Shown here piece by piece: positions 1 through 12,745 of a stretch of DNA of 64,000 nt (the first letter of the stretch is position 1; every line of letters begins with the position of its first letter). The notes under the pieces were generated by a model. It was not told the DNA's origin. It searched no databases and was given only the letters and a program-made list of their open reading frames with translations. A program made the position numbers and the translations under genes. Source of the stretch: Hibiscus mutabilis (lineage: Eukaryota > Streptophyta > Magnoliopsida > Malvales > Malvaceae); assembly GCA_019671005.1 (NCBI GenBank), contig CM033741.1:1426001-1490000 (forward strand). The letters run 5' to 3'.

Positions 1-608
1 TGAAAATGATTAATTTTAACCACTTTGACCCTCTCTACACAACAACTGGTAATTGTTATTAGCTCAAAGTTAATTCCAATTCGGTCGTGCATCAAGTCGG
101 CAGTGGGAAGTTTATGTCGCTTAGGTTAAAAACTCAACACGAAATGGTCGGATAAGCCATTGTCAAAGTTATAAACTCAACATTCATGCGTCAAACGTAA
201 AGTAATAATCTAACTCGAATTATCTTAATAATATTAATATCATAAATTTTTATTAAATACCATAACTTTTTAAAAAATTGCACGAACAAACTAATACCAG
301 AATTTTTTCCGCTAAGTCAATAATTTTTTATTAAATAAGGACAATTCTCATTAGAATAAAATACTGAAATGCCTTGTAAACGACAGACGATCCACAAGTA
401 CACAAACAACAGCTAAAACACAATTGTCTAATCAAGTCAGTGAAAGAACTTGGAGTAAGAGTTTGGGGACGACTTATATTATTTTTTTTAAAAATGAAAG
501 TTTAAACGAAAATTTTCTCAAAATTTTGAGAAAATTTGAATTTCAAAACTGCCAATAAGTTTTGATTTTTTTTTAATAAATGCATAATTACATTTTGTTG
601 TTACTTGG
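1..608. other. AT-rich spacer, nothing recognised
   Basis: I see no gene or clear repeat here. Near 480-560 there is a short inverted A/T-rich motif around 'aaaattttgagaaaatttg', too small to interpret. Confidence 0.5.
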
Positions 609-886
609 TTGAAGAGCTTATCCTTTTTGTTGCTACTTGGTTGCAATAATTACATTTTGATGTTACTTGGTTGCATATTAGAAGACCTAAAATCACCCCA
701 ATTACAAGCCAAATTAAAACCACCCCAACAACAAGCCAAGTTAGAACCACCCCAACAACAAGCCATTCTGGAATCACTCCAAGGCCAACTCCAAAGCTAA
801 CTCAACCTTCACAAATCCAAGTTGTTAGATCGATGCCCATCCTCACTATACATATGAGTCAAGAAAATTGCATCTCCAAGGGTTGA
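609..886 (+). pseudogene. Decayed coding fragment with a Thr/Pro/Ser-rich repeat tail
   Basis: Bases 671-886 read as an open frame rich in Thr, Pro, Ser and Gln. A unit of about 27 bases (ccaccccaacaacaagcca) repeats two to three times and encodes TTPTTSQ-like units, followed by a stop. This resembles the low-complexity C-terminus of a transposon-encoded or other plant protein. No upstream exon or domain is visible, and a 'gttacttggttg' motif recurs three times just before it. I do not recognise the family. It is most likely a relic. Confidence 0.25.
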
Positions 887-1409
887 TCTTTAAATCTGTT
901 CGCACCAGATTTTTTTTTTGTTCTTTTTTTTGTATTGCATACATTTGACTAAAATAAGTTATATTGTTGTGAAAACAAGTATCACAAGTTTTTTTGTTTC
1001 ACTTGTTTTAGTGGGTCAATATTTTAGAGTTTCACAACAAAGATATGCATATGTATTGGTCAACATTATGTGATGTATGGATTATATTCCAAACTTAATG
1101 GCATTATGAAATTATGTGTTCTTGTTTACATTGTTTTTGTTTTCCATACTTAATGGTATTATTTTGCTGTACACAATCTGTTATTATTTTGCTATACACA
1201 AACTGTTAATGCACAACTTTCTAAGACTGATTTTTTTTATTACAAAAGTTGAAATTCTATTACATTACAAAAAAATGATAACATAGTTACACAAATTACG
1301 AATACCCTAAATTTATACGTAATAACTACAACCCAGTTATTATAATCTGAATTTTCATGGTACATATTAAATCCCCCTTAAAATTTCATGTCCCATTTGA
1401 TGTAAAAAA
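887..1409. other. AT-rich spacer, nothing recognised
   Basis: Poly-T runs and repeated 'cttaatggcattat/cttaatggtattat' phrases are present. No gene or element boundary was recognised. Confidence 0.4.
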
Positions 1410-1731
1410 AATTCAGCAACTCAGATTTCCACATCAAGAAATAAATTTTCAGTAATTAGGAGAAGATTGTTCCCAAAATAAAGCCCATCAAAAACACAGC
1501 ACCAAAAATTAAAATCCCAAGAATTTTCTACCCCACAATAACTGCTTTTGACCTAACATTCATTGGTAGATAATACCAGCAAAAGAAACTTACAGCCCCT
1601 AATCTCTTCTCAATAATTTTTACGACCCAAAATTTTCTATCTGAAATTTCATCAGTCCGACCTGTTTTTAGCGTAGAACAAGCTCCACAAAAACACATGC
1701 GGTTTATCTCTATATCCATTACCGTCTGCAA
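1410..1731 (-). pseudogene. Degenerate GRF-type zinc-finger protein relic
   Basis: On the minus strand, 1731-1528 encodes a peptide with the layout of the plant GRF zinc finger: CFCG, then LKTGRT, a KFW segment, and SFFCWYYLPM. Plant GRF fingers use Cx-C-G ... G-C ... C-x-FF-x-W. Here the second and third zinc-ligand positions read VV and AV instead of GC and AC, so metal binding should be lost. The frame hits TAG after VIVG and then continues as a hydrophobic segment (ILGILIFGAVFLMGFILG), which matches the C-terminal membrane segment of many small plant GRF proteins. Lost ligands plus an in-frame stop argue for a pseudogene. Family assignment is from motif memory only. Confidence 0.45.
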
Positions 1732-1739
1732 CCTTCAAG

Positions 1740-4700
1740 GATTTTTTTCTCGATAAAATCGTAAGAAAGAATGAAAAGATAATAAAATTAGGGTTAGATG
1801 TTTCTTTAAATAAACACATTTGGAGAACGTATTTTTTTCACATTGTTTAAGTGGCATTCTGATGTGAACATATATATCCGACATGAAAAAAAAAGAAAAA
1901 AAATTCACATTAATTCCGCCGTTTGTTTTATAACGGTAGATGACTACATTAAAATTAATTAAATAGTTATGTGGTATATTTGTTAAAATTAAAAATATTA
2001 TTCATTACCATAAATAAATATAATACTTGTTGATAACGTGTACCATCTCTTATCAGGTTCAAAAGTCTTGATCAAACAAGAAAGATACATTTAAAGAATA
2101 AATTAAATTCAGGACCAAAATAAAAACTGTATGTATAATTTATCGACCGTTAACATAATTCAGAGCATCAAGTCATCATCAAATCACAATATTACATGCG
2201 AAGTTCATTTTATGTATTTTTATCGAGTATAAGCATACTAACTTCATGCTTTTACATGAACATGATTCAGTCCTCTAGAAAATATATGTGAGCATGTTTC
2301 ATTGGTCAAAATACACCAAATGCAATAGGTCTAATGTCCAATCTCAACTTATAACAGAACTTGACATATCATGTAAAATTGGTTAAGAACTAAGATGCTC
2401 AATTACTATTCATTTGTAGGGATGAATATTTGATCGAGTAGAGTAAAAAAAATCGAATTAGTAAAGTTGACGAGTCAAAAAAATTCTTGAAGAGTATAAT
2501 GTTTTAAATAATGTTGGTGTAATTACATGACAGTATTTGTTCATACTTTTTCTTAACACTTTGACAAGTCACACACCTTGTACACATAGACGCTCGAACT
2601 CGGCTCTCCTAAGATGAATATCATCTTCTTTTTCAGTGAAATCACTCGTTGAGTTTGAGTATAAGTTTTTTTCTTGTAACACAAGATAAACACAAAAGAA
2701 TAGAATAAAAACATCACTAATGTATTTAAAAATAAAATTACTCAAATTATTGTTAAAAAGATACCAAATTCCCATATCATCATGGAAGGGACCAAAAGAG
2801 TTGATGATGGAATCACAAATATTAAAAAAATCATAAATCAAGTCAGAAAACACTGCTCAATTAGACCGTTACATGTATGTATTCTTTGTCCAATAGAATT
2901 ATTCACTTGTATATACCCCGAATAAAGTATAAATATACACCCATTGCTAAAAAAGGTATATATACACATGTACATAATTTTTTTATATATAATTTCACAA
3001 TAATTTAACTCCAAAGCTGTCGTCAGAAAATTGGATCCAATAGAAATATTCAGTAGCATATGCCCAATAGGAGGTGAGATTCCTTTGTCTGTTGATATTC
3101 CCTTAATTTATTTATTACACAACACTTGATTAATTTAATGATCAATTCACACAACACAGCTTCAATTATACATTTTCATTAGCCTTTGCAAAATCAAATT
3201 ATGTGCCCACTTAGATCAGTAAGTGATCCAGCTCAACTCCACCTAGATACAAGTTTTGCATATTAATGTATATATATTTTAAACAACTTATCTATAAAGA
3301 TTTACACATATTTTGAATCGTCAGATTAACTGATTTTCATGGTTGAGATTAAAACTTTCAAATTAGAGACAATCGACTTGTTTTTTTGTGAAAAATTTAC
3401 TCGTTATATAATGTTAATCTCATTCATCCATTTTCTCTGATCAAACGATCTTAAAACGTGTAAAATTTTTGGGTTTACACCGCATCAACGGATCCTAACC
3501 CCTACAATATATATAATTGTATGACTATATATAAATCATTAATATTATGAAAAATCCTCTGAACGAACCATAATACCCTTTATTATCTATTAAGAAATTT
3601 ATTTGATACACACGTTTACACAAGCTTAGGACGAAAAGACATATAAAGTGGGAAGGACAATTGTCCCTTCAAATTTGTTGGGTTAATTATATTTTAGGCT
3701 CTAATAATTTTAAAAATAATTTTAAACAAATTTAAATTGTTGGAAATTCTAATAAATCTCATGAAAGTATTAATTCTGTGAAATAAACTAAATTATAAAT
3801 TCTAACCACTCATTTTAAAACTATCGGTATGCAGAAAAAAAAAAGATGATGAATTTTATGTAAAACTATAGAATATTTTAAACGAAACTCACATGAATAT
3901 GAACAAAATTAAGAAATTAAATAAACCAGAGTCGGGTTTTTAAAGCTGAATAATTTATTTATAAAGTTTCCTGATTAATGAAATAATTGGCTAGGATTTG
4001 GAATGACTGATACGAAAGCACTGTGCTCTGAACAACCGGCACGCAGTCGATGTATTTGGAAAATTTTAAAGACGACATTTTTGTGGAAACTGTATTGTTT
4101 TTAATTTCGTCTTTGGCTGGACAATCATTGGAAAACTAACTAGTTTTAAAATGCCTTAGTTGCCTTTAACCACTCTGAAATAATTTTCGGTCACTTTGCA
4201 TTCAACACTCTAGAATTATCCCATAATAACGATTCTTTTGAAGGCCTCCATCACTTTGGGAACATATACAATATTATTTGATCGACATGTAAGGTTTAAT
4301 ATTTAAAAGTTAAATTTATTTCTGCCAATTCGTTCATATATTGTCAATAAGTCTGACATTGTTTAATCACTAATAGTCACATGAATTATGTAAATACCCA
4401 TGCAATCGAAGTGAGAAGCCAGAACGAAGAGGACAATATTTCTCTTTCTTTCTCTCATATTTTTTTCTTTCAGTTTTTATACTGTTTGCGATTCTTCGTC
4501 TTAAATCAACCGAATAAATTGCCTATAATCACTATTAATTATCGTATTTTTTTCCACATCTTTTATTTAGTGTCTACTACTTTAGGCACCAACCAATTAC
4601 ATTTTTGTTTGTTCTTTTCAGTTCCACCCATTAAACTATGGTTTTACTAGCAACTAGCCAGGCTTGTTATAAATTGGCATTAACAATAAGAATTTATTTC

Positions 4701-5225
4701 TCTTCTTTTTTTCTTTTTATAAAGAATCAGTTCTCTTCTTTAAATTCATATATACTAGAGGTTGTAATAAACGAGAATGTTTTATATCAAAAATATATTT
4801 ATAATAATTGTTTCACAAATATCTGAAGATTTATATATATATATATATTAATTTTGTGTTTGAATTTTAATTGGTATTTTAAAATTATTTTATTTTTAAT
4901 ATTATATAAAATTATACTAAAAATATAATATTTTTAATAATAATATTTATCATTTTTAAAAAATATATCTTTTTCAAACTGAATTGATAATAGATTGATT
5001 CGGGACATCAATTTAATTCACTTAAGAAATGAAGTTTGTTTACGATATTGTAAAAGTTCCAGCAAACTCAAACATAGGCCAAAAATTATCCGGCTTTAGT
5101 TAATTTTTATCCAAGAAACCTAAAAATCGTCGAAAAACTAAAACCCCTTGTCCAATATCTTGTTCATTGTTGAATTAGCGAAAAATATACGCACAAAGGA
5201 ATCAAGCATATCCGATTCCATATAT
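1740..5225. other. AT-rich intergenic spacer
   Basis: Several open frames exist on both strands, but none has a recognisable domain, plausible codon use or splice continuity. The stretch is dominated by A/T runs and a short (ta)n tract near 4834. Confidence 0.5.
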
Positions 5226-5379
5226 TAATGTAAGCCGGGGCGGATGGTAATTGGCCCAGTGGGCCCTGTCCCCCAAATTTTAGAAAATCAAATTTTAGTC
5301 TTTCAATTTTTTTTAAAAATTTAATCTAATGCCTTCAAAAAAATTAAATATGTTTTAAAAAAAATAAATATTTAATTAA

Positions 5380-5552
5380 ATTCCTAACACCCTAAAATTT
5401 AAACCTTAAACTCTAAATTTTAACCATAAACCTTAAATTTTACACCCTACAACCTAAACCCTTAAATCTTAAACCAAAACTTAAATCTCTGAACCCTTAA
5501 ATTAAAAGGTTTGTGGAAACTAAAGTTTACACAAACTTATGTATTTCCTATA
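5380..5552. repeat. MITE-like element with AAACCCTAA-type interior, copy 1
   Basis: The interior is a degenerate array of aaacc(c)taaa units. It ends in 'aaaggtttgtggaaactaaagtttacacaaac', an end also found in other copies in the window (about 31.5, 33.3, 34.0, 36.3, 56.3 and 59.6 kb). The left end is not clear. The 'ccggggcggatgg...gccctgtcccc' just upstream (5235-5275) resembles the GGGGCGGA-type ends of hAT elements. Confidence 0.4.
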
Positions 5553-5559
5553 TAATATT

Positions 5560-6814
5560 ATTGATTGACTTGGCAAAATTATCGTATTATTTTAAATTTT
5601 TATATACATCATGCATACAATTATATTATTAAATTTAATTACCAATTTATTAAGATATGAATTATACATAAACTTAATTAATTTACACGTTTCGAAACTA
5701 ATCCATTCTCTCTCTATATATATAATATCACATTAGAGTCTGCCACAACGGTTCATCATATCGTTTAATTCAAAGTACAAGATTTGTACTTTCTCCTTGA
5801 TATGTATATTATTCTCTGTGTAATTTCCTTCACTTCCATTCTTGTTTATTTCTGGAACGACATGCAAATAGAAAAAACTTGGCCTGATTTTGCCGACTTT
5901 CTTGAAGCGATGCCTTAATTTCCCAATAGGCTACAACTGAATGTGTACTTTTGTTAGATTGTTAATGTTAATTAGCATATAAAGCTTTCCTAAAACAAAA
6001 CCCAAATACATGCAAATTGCAACAAAGTTGATAGCCAAACCTCTAATTAACTTCAATATTTAGCACATTAAACCATATGTAGTTAGACTAATAGAATATA
6101 TGTCAGCAGACTGTTCTTTTGTCTTCCACGTGGAGCGATAATTTCAAGCTAATATTCTCTTTTTATTTTTATAATACGATTAAGCAGTTCTCTATGCATT
6201 TAAAAAATAGTATATATTATTTCAATTAGAAGTATTAATATACTTTTGAAGTGTGGCTGATTAGACCCCCGTCACTGATAATTAAGTTGGGACATAAATT
6301 AATAGGAAATTAGAGGTGTAAATGGGGGCTATGATTTGTCTTTGCTTACAGAGAATCAAACCATTTTTATATATATATATTTGATCTTTATCTAATTAGA
6401 AAAAAAAAGGGAAAGAAATATGTTTTCATGTGGTTTTATAAGCATCATTTAGGGATTAAATCATATATTAAAACAGATAGTGATTTTATTGTTAAAAGAA
6501 ATGGGCAAATTGGAAGGGAAAGGAACCAGATGTGGTGGGTTGTTGATAGTATTGTATCAATGGGGCTACCAGGTTTTACCACAAATTGCAAACGCCCATC
6601 ATCAAACAAAATAAACTGAACTTTATCAAGACCAAATGCACAATGCATATATACCCTCAAAAGTTCATTTGGAAAAGGGTGGAATTTCTTTCTTACAGGA
6701 TCATTTTCTGGGACCTTTTCAAAGATATAAACTGCCTCCCAACATGTCAAACAAGATCTATGACTTTATATGTTCTTGGGGAGACGTTTCTCAGTTTTGA
6801 CTGACAACAGATGA
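5560..6814. other. Intergenic spacer and 3' flank of the next gene
   Basis: AT-rich sequence with a (ta)n run near 6369. The last part probably includes the 3' UTR of the minus-strand gene that stops at 6815. The open frames here have no supporting features. Confidence 0.4.
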
Positions 6815-8218
6815 TCATCCTCCTTGTTTTAGAGAGATGGAGATGCCTCTGGCTGCTGTGACCGCAGAATCTCCCCTCTTGATAATTTTCTCAAGTTCCC
6901 TCACCTTCTCTGACAGCAATCGAACATTTGTGTCGGTGGACTGAACCAACTTGTTTGCAGTTTCCAGAGAAGTGCAAAGCTGGAACAACCAAAGGGCAGT
7001 GTGTTAACAGTATCATTAACAACTATCCAGCTTTTTTGAACACGGACAAACGTCATAAACAAAAATGAAAATATATTCATGTCAGACGTTAGACATATTG
7101 TTTTCATCTGATTCAACAGTCATGTTAAAATAACTTATTGAATGGAAGCTGTTAAAACAAAACTGAGAAGGCGGAATGCTTGAACAAGAGCTAAAATAAA
7201 AGAATTTATGCCAAATTCGAAGAAATGTTTCTAGGTAAACCAACAAGTAAAATTGCAGCCCCTCAACAGATTCCAATGCGCATATATGATCCGGCTAATG
7301 CATGACATAAGTTGCAACAGAAACAATTGAAAGATAATCGATGAGAAGTTGTTCTACACATGCTTTGCAACACAAACAAAGCAATCAATCAAATGGAAAA
7401 CTGTTCTATACATGCTTTACAAGAGATTATCTAATTACCTCTAAAGTTAGAGCTGTCCATGAATGATCTGAACCCGTGAGTGCCTCGTTCAATTTCTCGA
7501 AGTTTTCCTGAATGAAACCACAAAACAATTGACATGGCAAAGAAACAAGCTTTCCAGAAAAAAACATATGGAATGTACTCAATCCAGCATTTACCAGCAC
7601 AAATCATGAAGATGTATGAGATGATAATTTTAGCTACAAAAGTAGCTAAAATCAAATCAAAAGGCAATAATGAACAAAACCTGGTTGTATAATTGGGTTT
7701 GAACTGAAATGGCCAATGCTTTAACACATTGGTGATTATATGAGGAGAAAATGTTAAGGGGAAACATCCTCAATAACAAAAGCTACTGAAACAATACCCT
7801 AACGAGTTTTAGTCATTTTCCCTCTGGAAAACAGACATTGAGAGGTTTACTTTAGATTCCGAAGTCTTGGATCAATTGGTAAAGTTTTTAAGACTTTTTC
7901 AAAACTCAACTTGATTCAAGCAAATATAATTTCGATAGAACAAAACATAAAGATATACAAAAAAAAATAATGGAATTAAAAGCTTTTCCAATTTGAAATT
8001 TTTCCTATGGTGTTGTATATATGGAGGGACAAGAAAGGAACCTGGAAGAGTTTGATGAGGTCCACGGATTGAGAAGTGGCGTCGATCGAATCAAGAACTG
8101 AGGGTGATGGAAGAGTGGCATCACGGTGGCGATGGTGTTCTGGCGCCTCACCGGATTCTTCCCCGACGTCGCTGAGCAGATCCCCTATGGTAAGCAAAGG
8201 TCCTCCAATTCCCCTCAT
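6815..8218 (-). CDS. Small coiled-coil protein, three exons, function unknown
   Basis: Exons on the minus strand are 8218-8042, 7507-7439 and 6979-6815, all phase 0 with GT/AG borders, giving 136 residues. The N-terminus (about 1-45) is acidic and Ser/Pro/His-rich and probably disordered. From about residue 50 to 120 the protein is a heptad-rich helix (LIKLFQENFEKLNEAL, then ETANKLVQ, then VRLLSEKVRELEKIIKR), so a coiled coil that may pair with a partner. The stop is TGA at 6815-6817, after SISLKQGG. There is no signal peptide or membrane segment. The exon fit is convincing because three unrelated open frames join without a frame break. I do not recognise the family. Small coiled-coil subunits of trafficking or motor complexes look like this, but that is only a guess. 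The promoter side carries a TIR element at 8417-8832. Confidence 0.75.
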
Positions 8219-8416
8219 CCCTTTGGGTTTCTTTTTGACTCGGTCTCTTTCACATTCTGGTGAAAGGTTTTGGCATATTTTATGGGACTTTGGGCCTACT
8301 AACGGGCCCTTTAAAATTTACATCTCAAAAGGACCAAGGGTTCATATCTTCAATCTTCCACACTTTAATGGGGCTAAATTATTTGCTTTTTGTTTTTTTT
8401 TTTCTTACAAGAGTTC

Positions 8417-8832
8417 AAACACAAATCACTCTTAAACTTGATATTTTTGGTTAAATTTCCTTTAATTTATTTTATTAAATTAAAATATAAATTTTATAAA
8501 TAGTCACTCAACCATTAAATTAACGTATTACCTTTTAAAAATTGAGTTTAAAACCCTCATCTTCTGTCGACAATGTCACCACCTCAATGGTCCACGTCAA
8601 TGGAATATCCAAAAACTAACGTTAATTTTAGGGGTCATTTTGTGTCGCATTTTCAAAGTTTATGGGAAATTTGACCGAATTTGATAAGATCGTGAGGTAA
8701 TTTAACCAAAAAAAAATGTTTAGAGGTCAATTTAAGCAAGCTTGTCAAGTTCAAAAGTCAATTTGATGATAAAAAGAATTCATGGATCGTTTCAACTGAA
8801 GTTATCAAATTTAGGGAGTGATTTGTGTTTAA
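8417..8832. mobile_element. Non-autonomous TIR element (MITE), about 415 bp
   Basis: The left end reads aaacacaaatcactcttaaa and the right end reads gggagtgatttgtgttt, its near-perfect inverted complement. The homology continues inward as 'cttgatattt' and 'aagttatcaaattt'. No open frame is present and no clean target duplication was found. It lies about 200 bp upstream of the start codon of the small coiled-coil gene (8218, minus), inside or near its promoter. Confidence 0.5.
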
Positions 8833-9222
8833 AGTCTGTTCTGAATTTTGTGTTCCTGGTCTTTTGATTCAAATTTTCTGCCTCTGGTTTGATAAATTAA
8901 TCATGCTCCCTTCTATATCCACGCTAAAAAAATATTAAAATAAATAAATTTTATTTAATAACATTTAAGAAAAAAGAACATTCTAAACTTTAGGAAAAAA
9001 AATAGATCAAATTTTAATTATTAGATTAAATCATAAACTATAACTTTAAAACCTAAACTTACTATTTTAAAATGGGATACTAAAATGAGCATAATTAGGG
9101 GTAAACGATTTCTATAGATTTATGCCGCTGTATTTAATCACTTGAAGAATGCCCCCAATACAATTTAATGTTAGCTTTTATTTCATCGTCCATGGTGAAA
9201 TAATAACCTTTAATCCCCGAAT
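8833..9222. other. Spacer between two minus-strand genes
   Basis: AT-rich sequence with scattered 'ataaactataactttaaaacctaaac' phrases related to the AAACCCTAA-type repeats. It probably includes the 3' UTR of the gene ending at 9223. Confidence 0.4.
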
Positions 9223-11887
9223 TCAAACATTCAATTCATTCCAAGGACTATTTTTAAAACAAGGAGTTGAAACAGAGAGCATTTCGAATCTCCCATTTTC
9301 TACATCGAGACTGGCATTTACAGCAACTTCGAATTTCAATGGGCTGTTTTTTCCTTGCTGCAACAACATTTTAAGAACAACTAACCAAATTTGAAAAACA
9401 TTTATGCCTTTTAGGTTCTGCCTACATTCCTCCCTCTCATGGGCATCCAACGAGCAATACTCCGCATGACTTGTCCCTGCAGCTTTTGGAGAATCGCGGG
9501 TTCTTGTGCCACAACCAGGATGACTGTTTTCTGCAACGCATCCTGGATTGAGGGTTTTATCGCACTTGGACTCTTTATAGAAGTAAACTCTTTCGGCCTT
9601 GATGTTTCCGAACAATTTCTCTGCAGCATTGCTTTTTACCAGTAGCGGCATGTGTTCATATTCATCCCATAAATATAACTGCAATCAAAGACGAGAAATA
9701 GAATTTCAGAGAACAAGAATAATCTAGAGAAAAGCAAATGCTAAAAAGCAATCCTAATGATAATTTCATGATGGAAAAAAATACCGAAGACAGATCCAGG
9801 TAATGAATAAATTCAGTGTTGTCTTCCCACTATTGTAAACATCAAACTCAGACATAAAGAATGAATTAAAAAAAGAAGAAGCTGATAAATCTTAAACCAT
9901 TCCTAGAACTGGGGAAAATATACAACAAAACTGATAAAAGAGATAAAAGCAACCAGTTACTTTAGCGGGATAAAGCGCTAGATCCCTTAAACAATGTCCA
10001 GAGTCTGAATCCTGCCATTGTGAATTTCTAAACAATTACCTTTTTTATGTGCAGATGAATATATATTTCCAAATAACATGCATAAAATAATATAAATCTT
10101 CATTCAATAGAGACATTTCCTCAGGAAAAAAATGAGATAGTTCCATTGTTTAAGTGATATACGATGATCAGTCAAATAAGTTCAAGAAGAAACCAATACC
10201 ATGAAAGGCCTATATATCATGCTGACAACATGAAGGCAATCTGAGCTTTTCTCACAATAGAGTGGAACTTTCCCAACTATAGACCTGCTAGAAAGTATAG
10301 AGACATTGAAATTCAATCCATTCATAACATTAAAAGCCATGTAAGAGAATTTGAGGATATTTACCATACCCGTGCTCTTGATGCAAAGGGGAACCACATA
10401 GCTGGCAACCAGTGCATATAAGATCTTCAGCTAAACTATTGTTTGCTGATGTATACAGTCTCCTGCTAATAAACATATTTTCATTCTCAGACACTCCAAT
10501 GTGCCTCCAAGTAATCGGCAGAAAAATCTCTCCAACAGAAGCACTAAATACTGCCTTACAGTGACTGTTCAGGATCAAAACCTCTGAAAGTGAGGGACAT
10601 TCTCTGAATTTATTCGGTTCTAGCACTTTCCAGTTTCTGGAGAGTCGCCTCTTCTGAAGTGAAATCAAACATATAATATTATTCAAAACATTTAGAACAA
10701 ATATAGTCAAACATGGATTAAATAACAACAATATGCTAGAACGGTAGAACCTATAGACCAAAAAGATAAATAGGCAAAGGGAAAAGGCATGATAATCTAA
10801 TTTGCTACACATTATCAACTGAGTTTTAAAAACGAACAAGAAATTTATCACACAGCAAACGAATTCAATAACAAGATGCATAAAATTGGACAAACATTCA
10901 CTTCTATTCAAGTATGAGCAATTTCAGCTAGACTAAATAATATCTCAAAAATATATGATAATGAAAGGTAGATTACCAGATTTGAAAATCATGATGAAAG
11001 CATGAAACTTTAGTATAAAATATAAATGAGAGGAAAGAATACTTGATGATCATAGGAGTCAACATTGTCAATAGCAGAATATCCAGTCCTCCGCACCCAT
11101 TCTATAACCTTGGAAAGCTTTTCTTTGACCACTATCCCCATTCTACACTCTGCTACTAATTCAATTGCACCTACAACAAGGTATGAACACAAACTTTTAA
11201 TAAATATCATCTATATGTATGTATATATATATGCATAAAAGACCATTTCTATCGAAACAAGAAACTTTTTATAGATTTGTTTTTTCAAATATATTTGACA
11301 AGATTAATCATTTTTATAGTACATTTTAGAATCATTCCATACTCAAAGAAAATGAAGAGTTAGCTAATAAACATTACAAAAACTTGAATTTCTGTCATAC
11401 TCTTTGAAACAAGGGACTGGTAGGGGTGGACTAGAGGGAGTAGAGATGACCAGTCATCAGTTCTGGCCTCGAAAACATCTCGGAATTTTGTAATCTTGAC
11501 ATCTGAGATAAGAGCACAAATATAGCCATCGATTTAAACGGAATTAACAGTGGAATAATTTAAAAGGCCAAGTCAAACTAATCAATGTACTTTGCAATAA
11601 GACGATGTCGCCTGCAACAACGGTGGATCGCAATTGTTTCTTCCATAAGGAGACGGAGAAAAAGGGCCGAGTGTCATCGCCCACCTGAATGTCCGTCCTC
11701 ACTATTTCTCCTCCTTTGGACAATTTATACTTTCGTTTCACCCGCACGGAGAAGTTAGAAGGCAAAATTATTGAAGAAAACAAGGCAAAAATACAGATCC
11801 AAACAGTGGAACAGAGGGAGAGATTAGAGAAACCTGAACAGGAGTGGAACGATGGACGAAAACCAGAAGCTGGACGAAGTGACCCAT
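9223..11887 (-). CDS. OB-fold/zinc-ribbon ssDNA-binding protein, RPA1/MEIOB-like
   Basis: Nine minus-strand exons join in frame: 11887-11834, 11729-11591, 11502-11401, 11170-11043, 10653-10370, 10284-10200, 10011-9961, 9829-9785 and 9678-9223, giving 447 residues. An N-terminal OB fold is suggested by KGGEIVRTDIQVGDDTRP, FFSVSLWKKQL, then VVAGDIVLLQNVKITKF. A later region has C-x2-C-x2-C (about 221-227), then YC-x5-C (about 246-252), then LYLWDEYEHMPLLVKS and AAEKLFGNI, the order of the zinc-ribbon OB domain (DBD-C) of the large RPA subunit. MEIOB and other RPA1-related proteins bind single-stranded DNA in meiosis or repair. The exact identity is inference. Exons 1, 7 and 8 are least certain: exons 7 and 8 are 51 and 45 nt, both phase 0, so skipping them keeps the frame. 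Confidence 0.7.
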
Positions 11888-12520
11888 GTGATGAGAAGAT
11901 TCTGAGAGATCGATCAACGGTCCATAGCACGATGTCATTACTTTTCAACCTTTTCAGCCTTACGCTTGAGATGAAATCCCTTGCTGAGTGAGTTAGTGCC
12001 AAGTGACTCAATTCGACACAACTCAATTGAGAAATCGGCAAAATAAATTTACTTTTTATTTTAAAATTGTTTTAATAATATAATTATTCTTTTAATAATA
12101 AAAAATTCTAACTTAAATATTATTTTAATTTTAAAAACTCCCATCAGCATATTTTTTTAAAAATTAAAAGTTTCATCCTAATTCGTTATTTAAATTCATT
12201 ATTCATCAAATATTTAAATTTACGAATTTAACCGATCAAACTTCTAATTTTAACTCAAACCTCTAATTTTAGCTCAAATTGCTATTTATCAAACATGATC
12301 ATCTACTAGATTAGATTTTTCATATCATATATACTTTTTTAACCTCTATAAATATAGTATCAATTATGATGCAATTGAAAAATAAAGTCAATATTATATA
12401 GGACATACAAAATTTAATTAAACTACTTTATACAATATTTATTACATAAAAAATAATATAAACATGGTCTGAATATATATAAATATTTAAAGTTTGGATT
12501 TATATTCAATATACTAATTG
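11888..12520. other. Probable promoter side of the OB-fold gene, then AT-rich spacer
   Basis: The GC content falls sharply beyond 12040. I see no second gene on the plus strand; the open frame at 11689-11991 plus is the complement of the OB-fold gene's first exons. Confidence 0.35.
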
Positions 12521-12523
12521 TGG

Positions 12524-12745
12524 AAAATTTTATTTTTAAGCGTTTTAGTTTTAGAGATTTAATTTAAGGTTTAAAGTTTATGAGTTTAGAGTTTATTGAT
12601 TTAGAGTTTAGGTTTATGGTTAGAGAATTATATTTTGCCTATAAAACTTAAATTCTAATCGCATTCCTTAAATTATAAACCCCCTAAATTCTAAACTCTA
12701 ATTAAATATCTAACCCTGAAACTAAAGTGTTTGTAAAAAAAATTC
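12524..12745. repeat. AAACCCTAA-type MITE-like element, copy 2
   Basis: 'gtggaaaattttatttttaag' followed by alternating tttagagttta and ttaggttta units, then inverted cttaaattctaa / aaccccctaaa units and an end 'aaactaaagtgtttgtaaaa'. The orientation of the ttaggg-like units flips midway, so the copy is itself a foldback. Confidence 0.4.
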
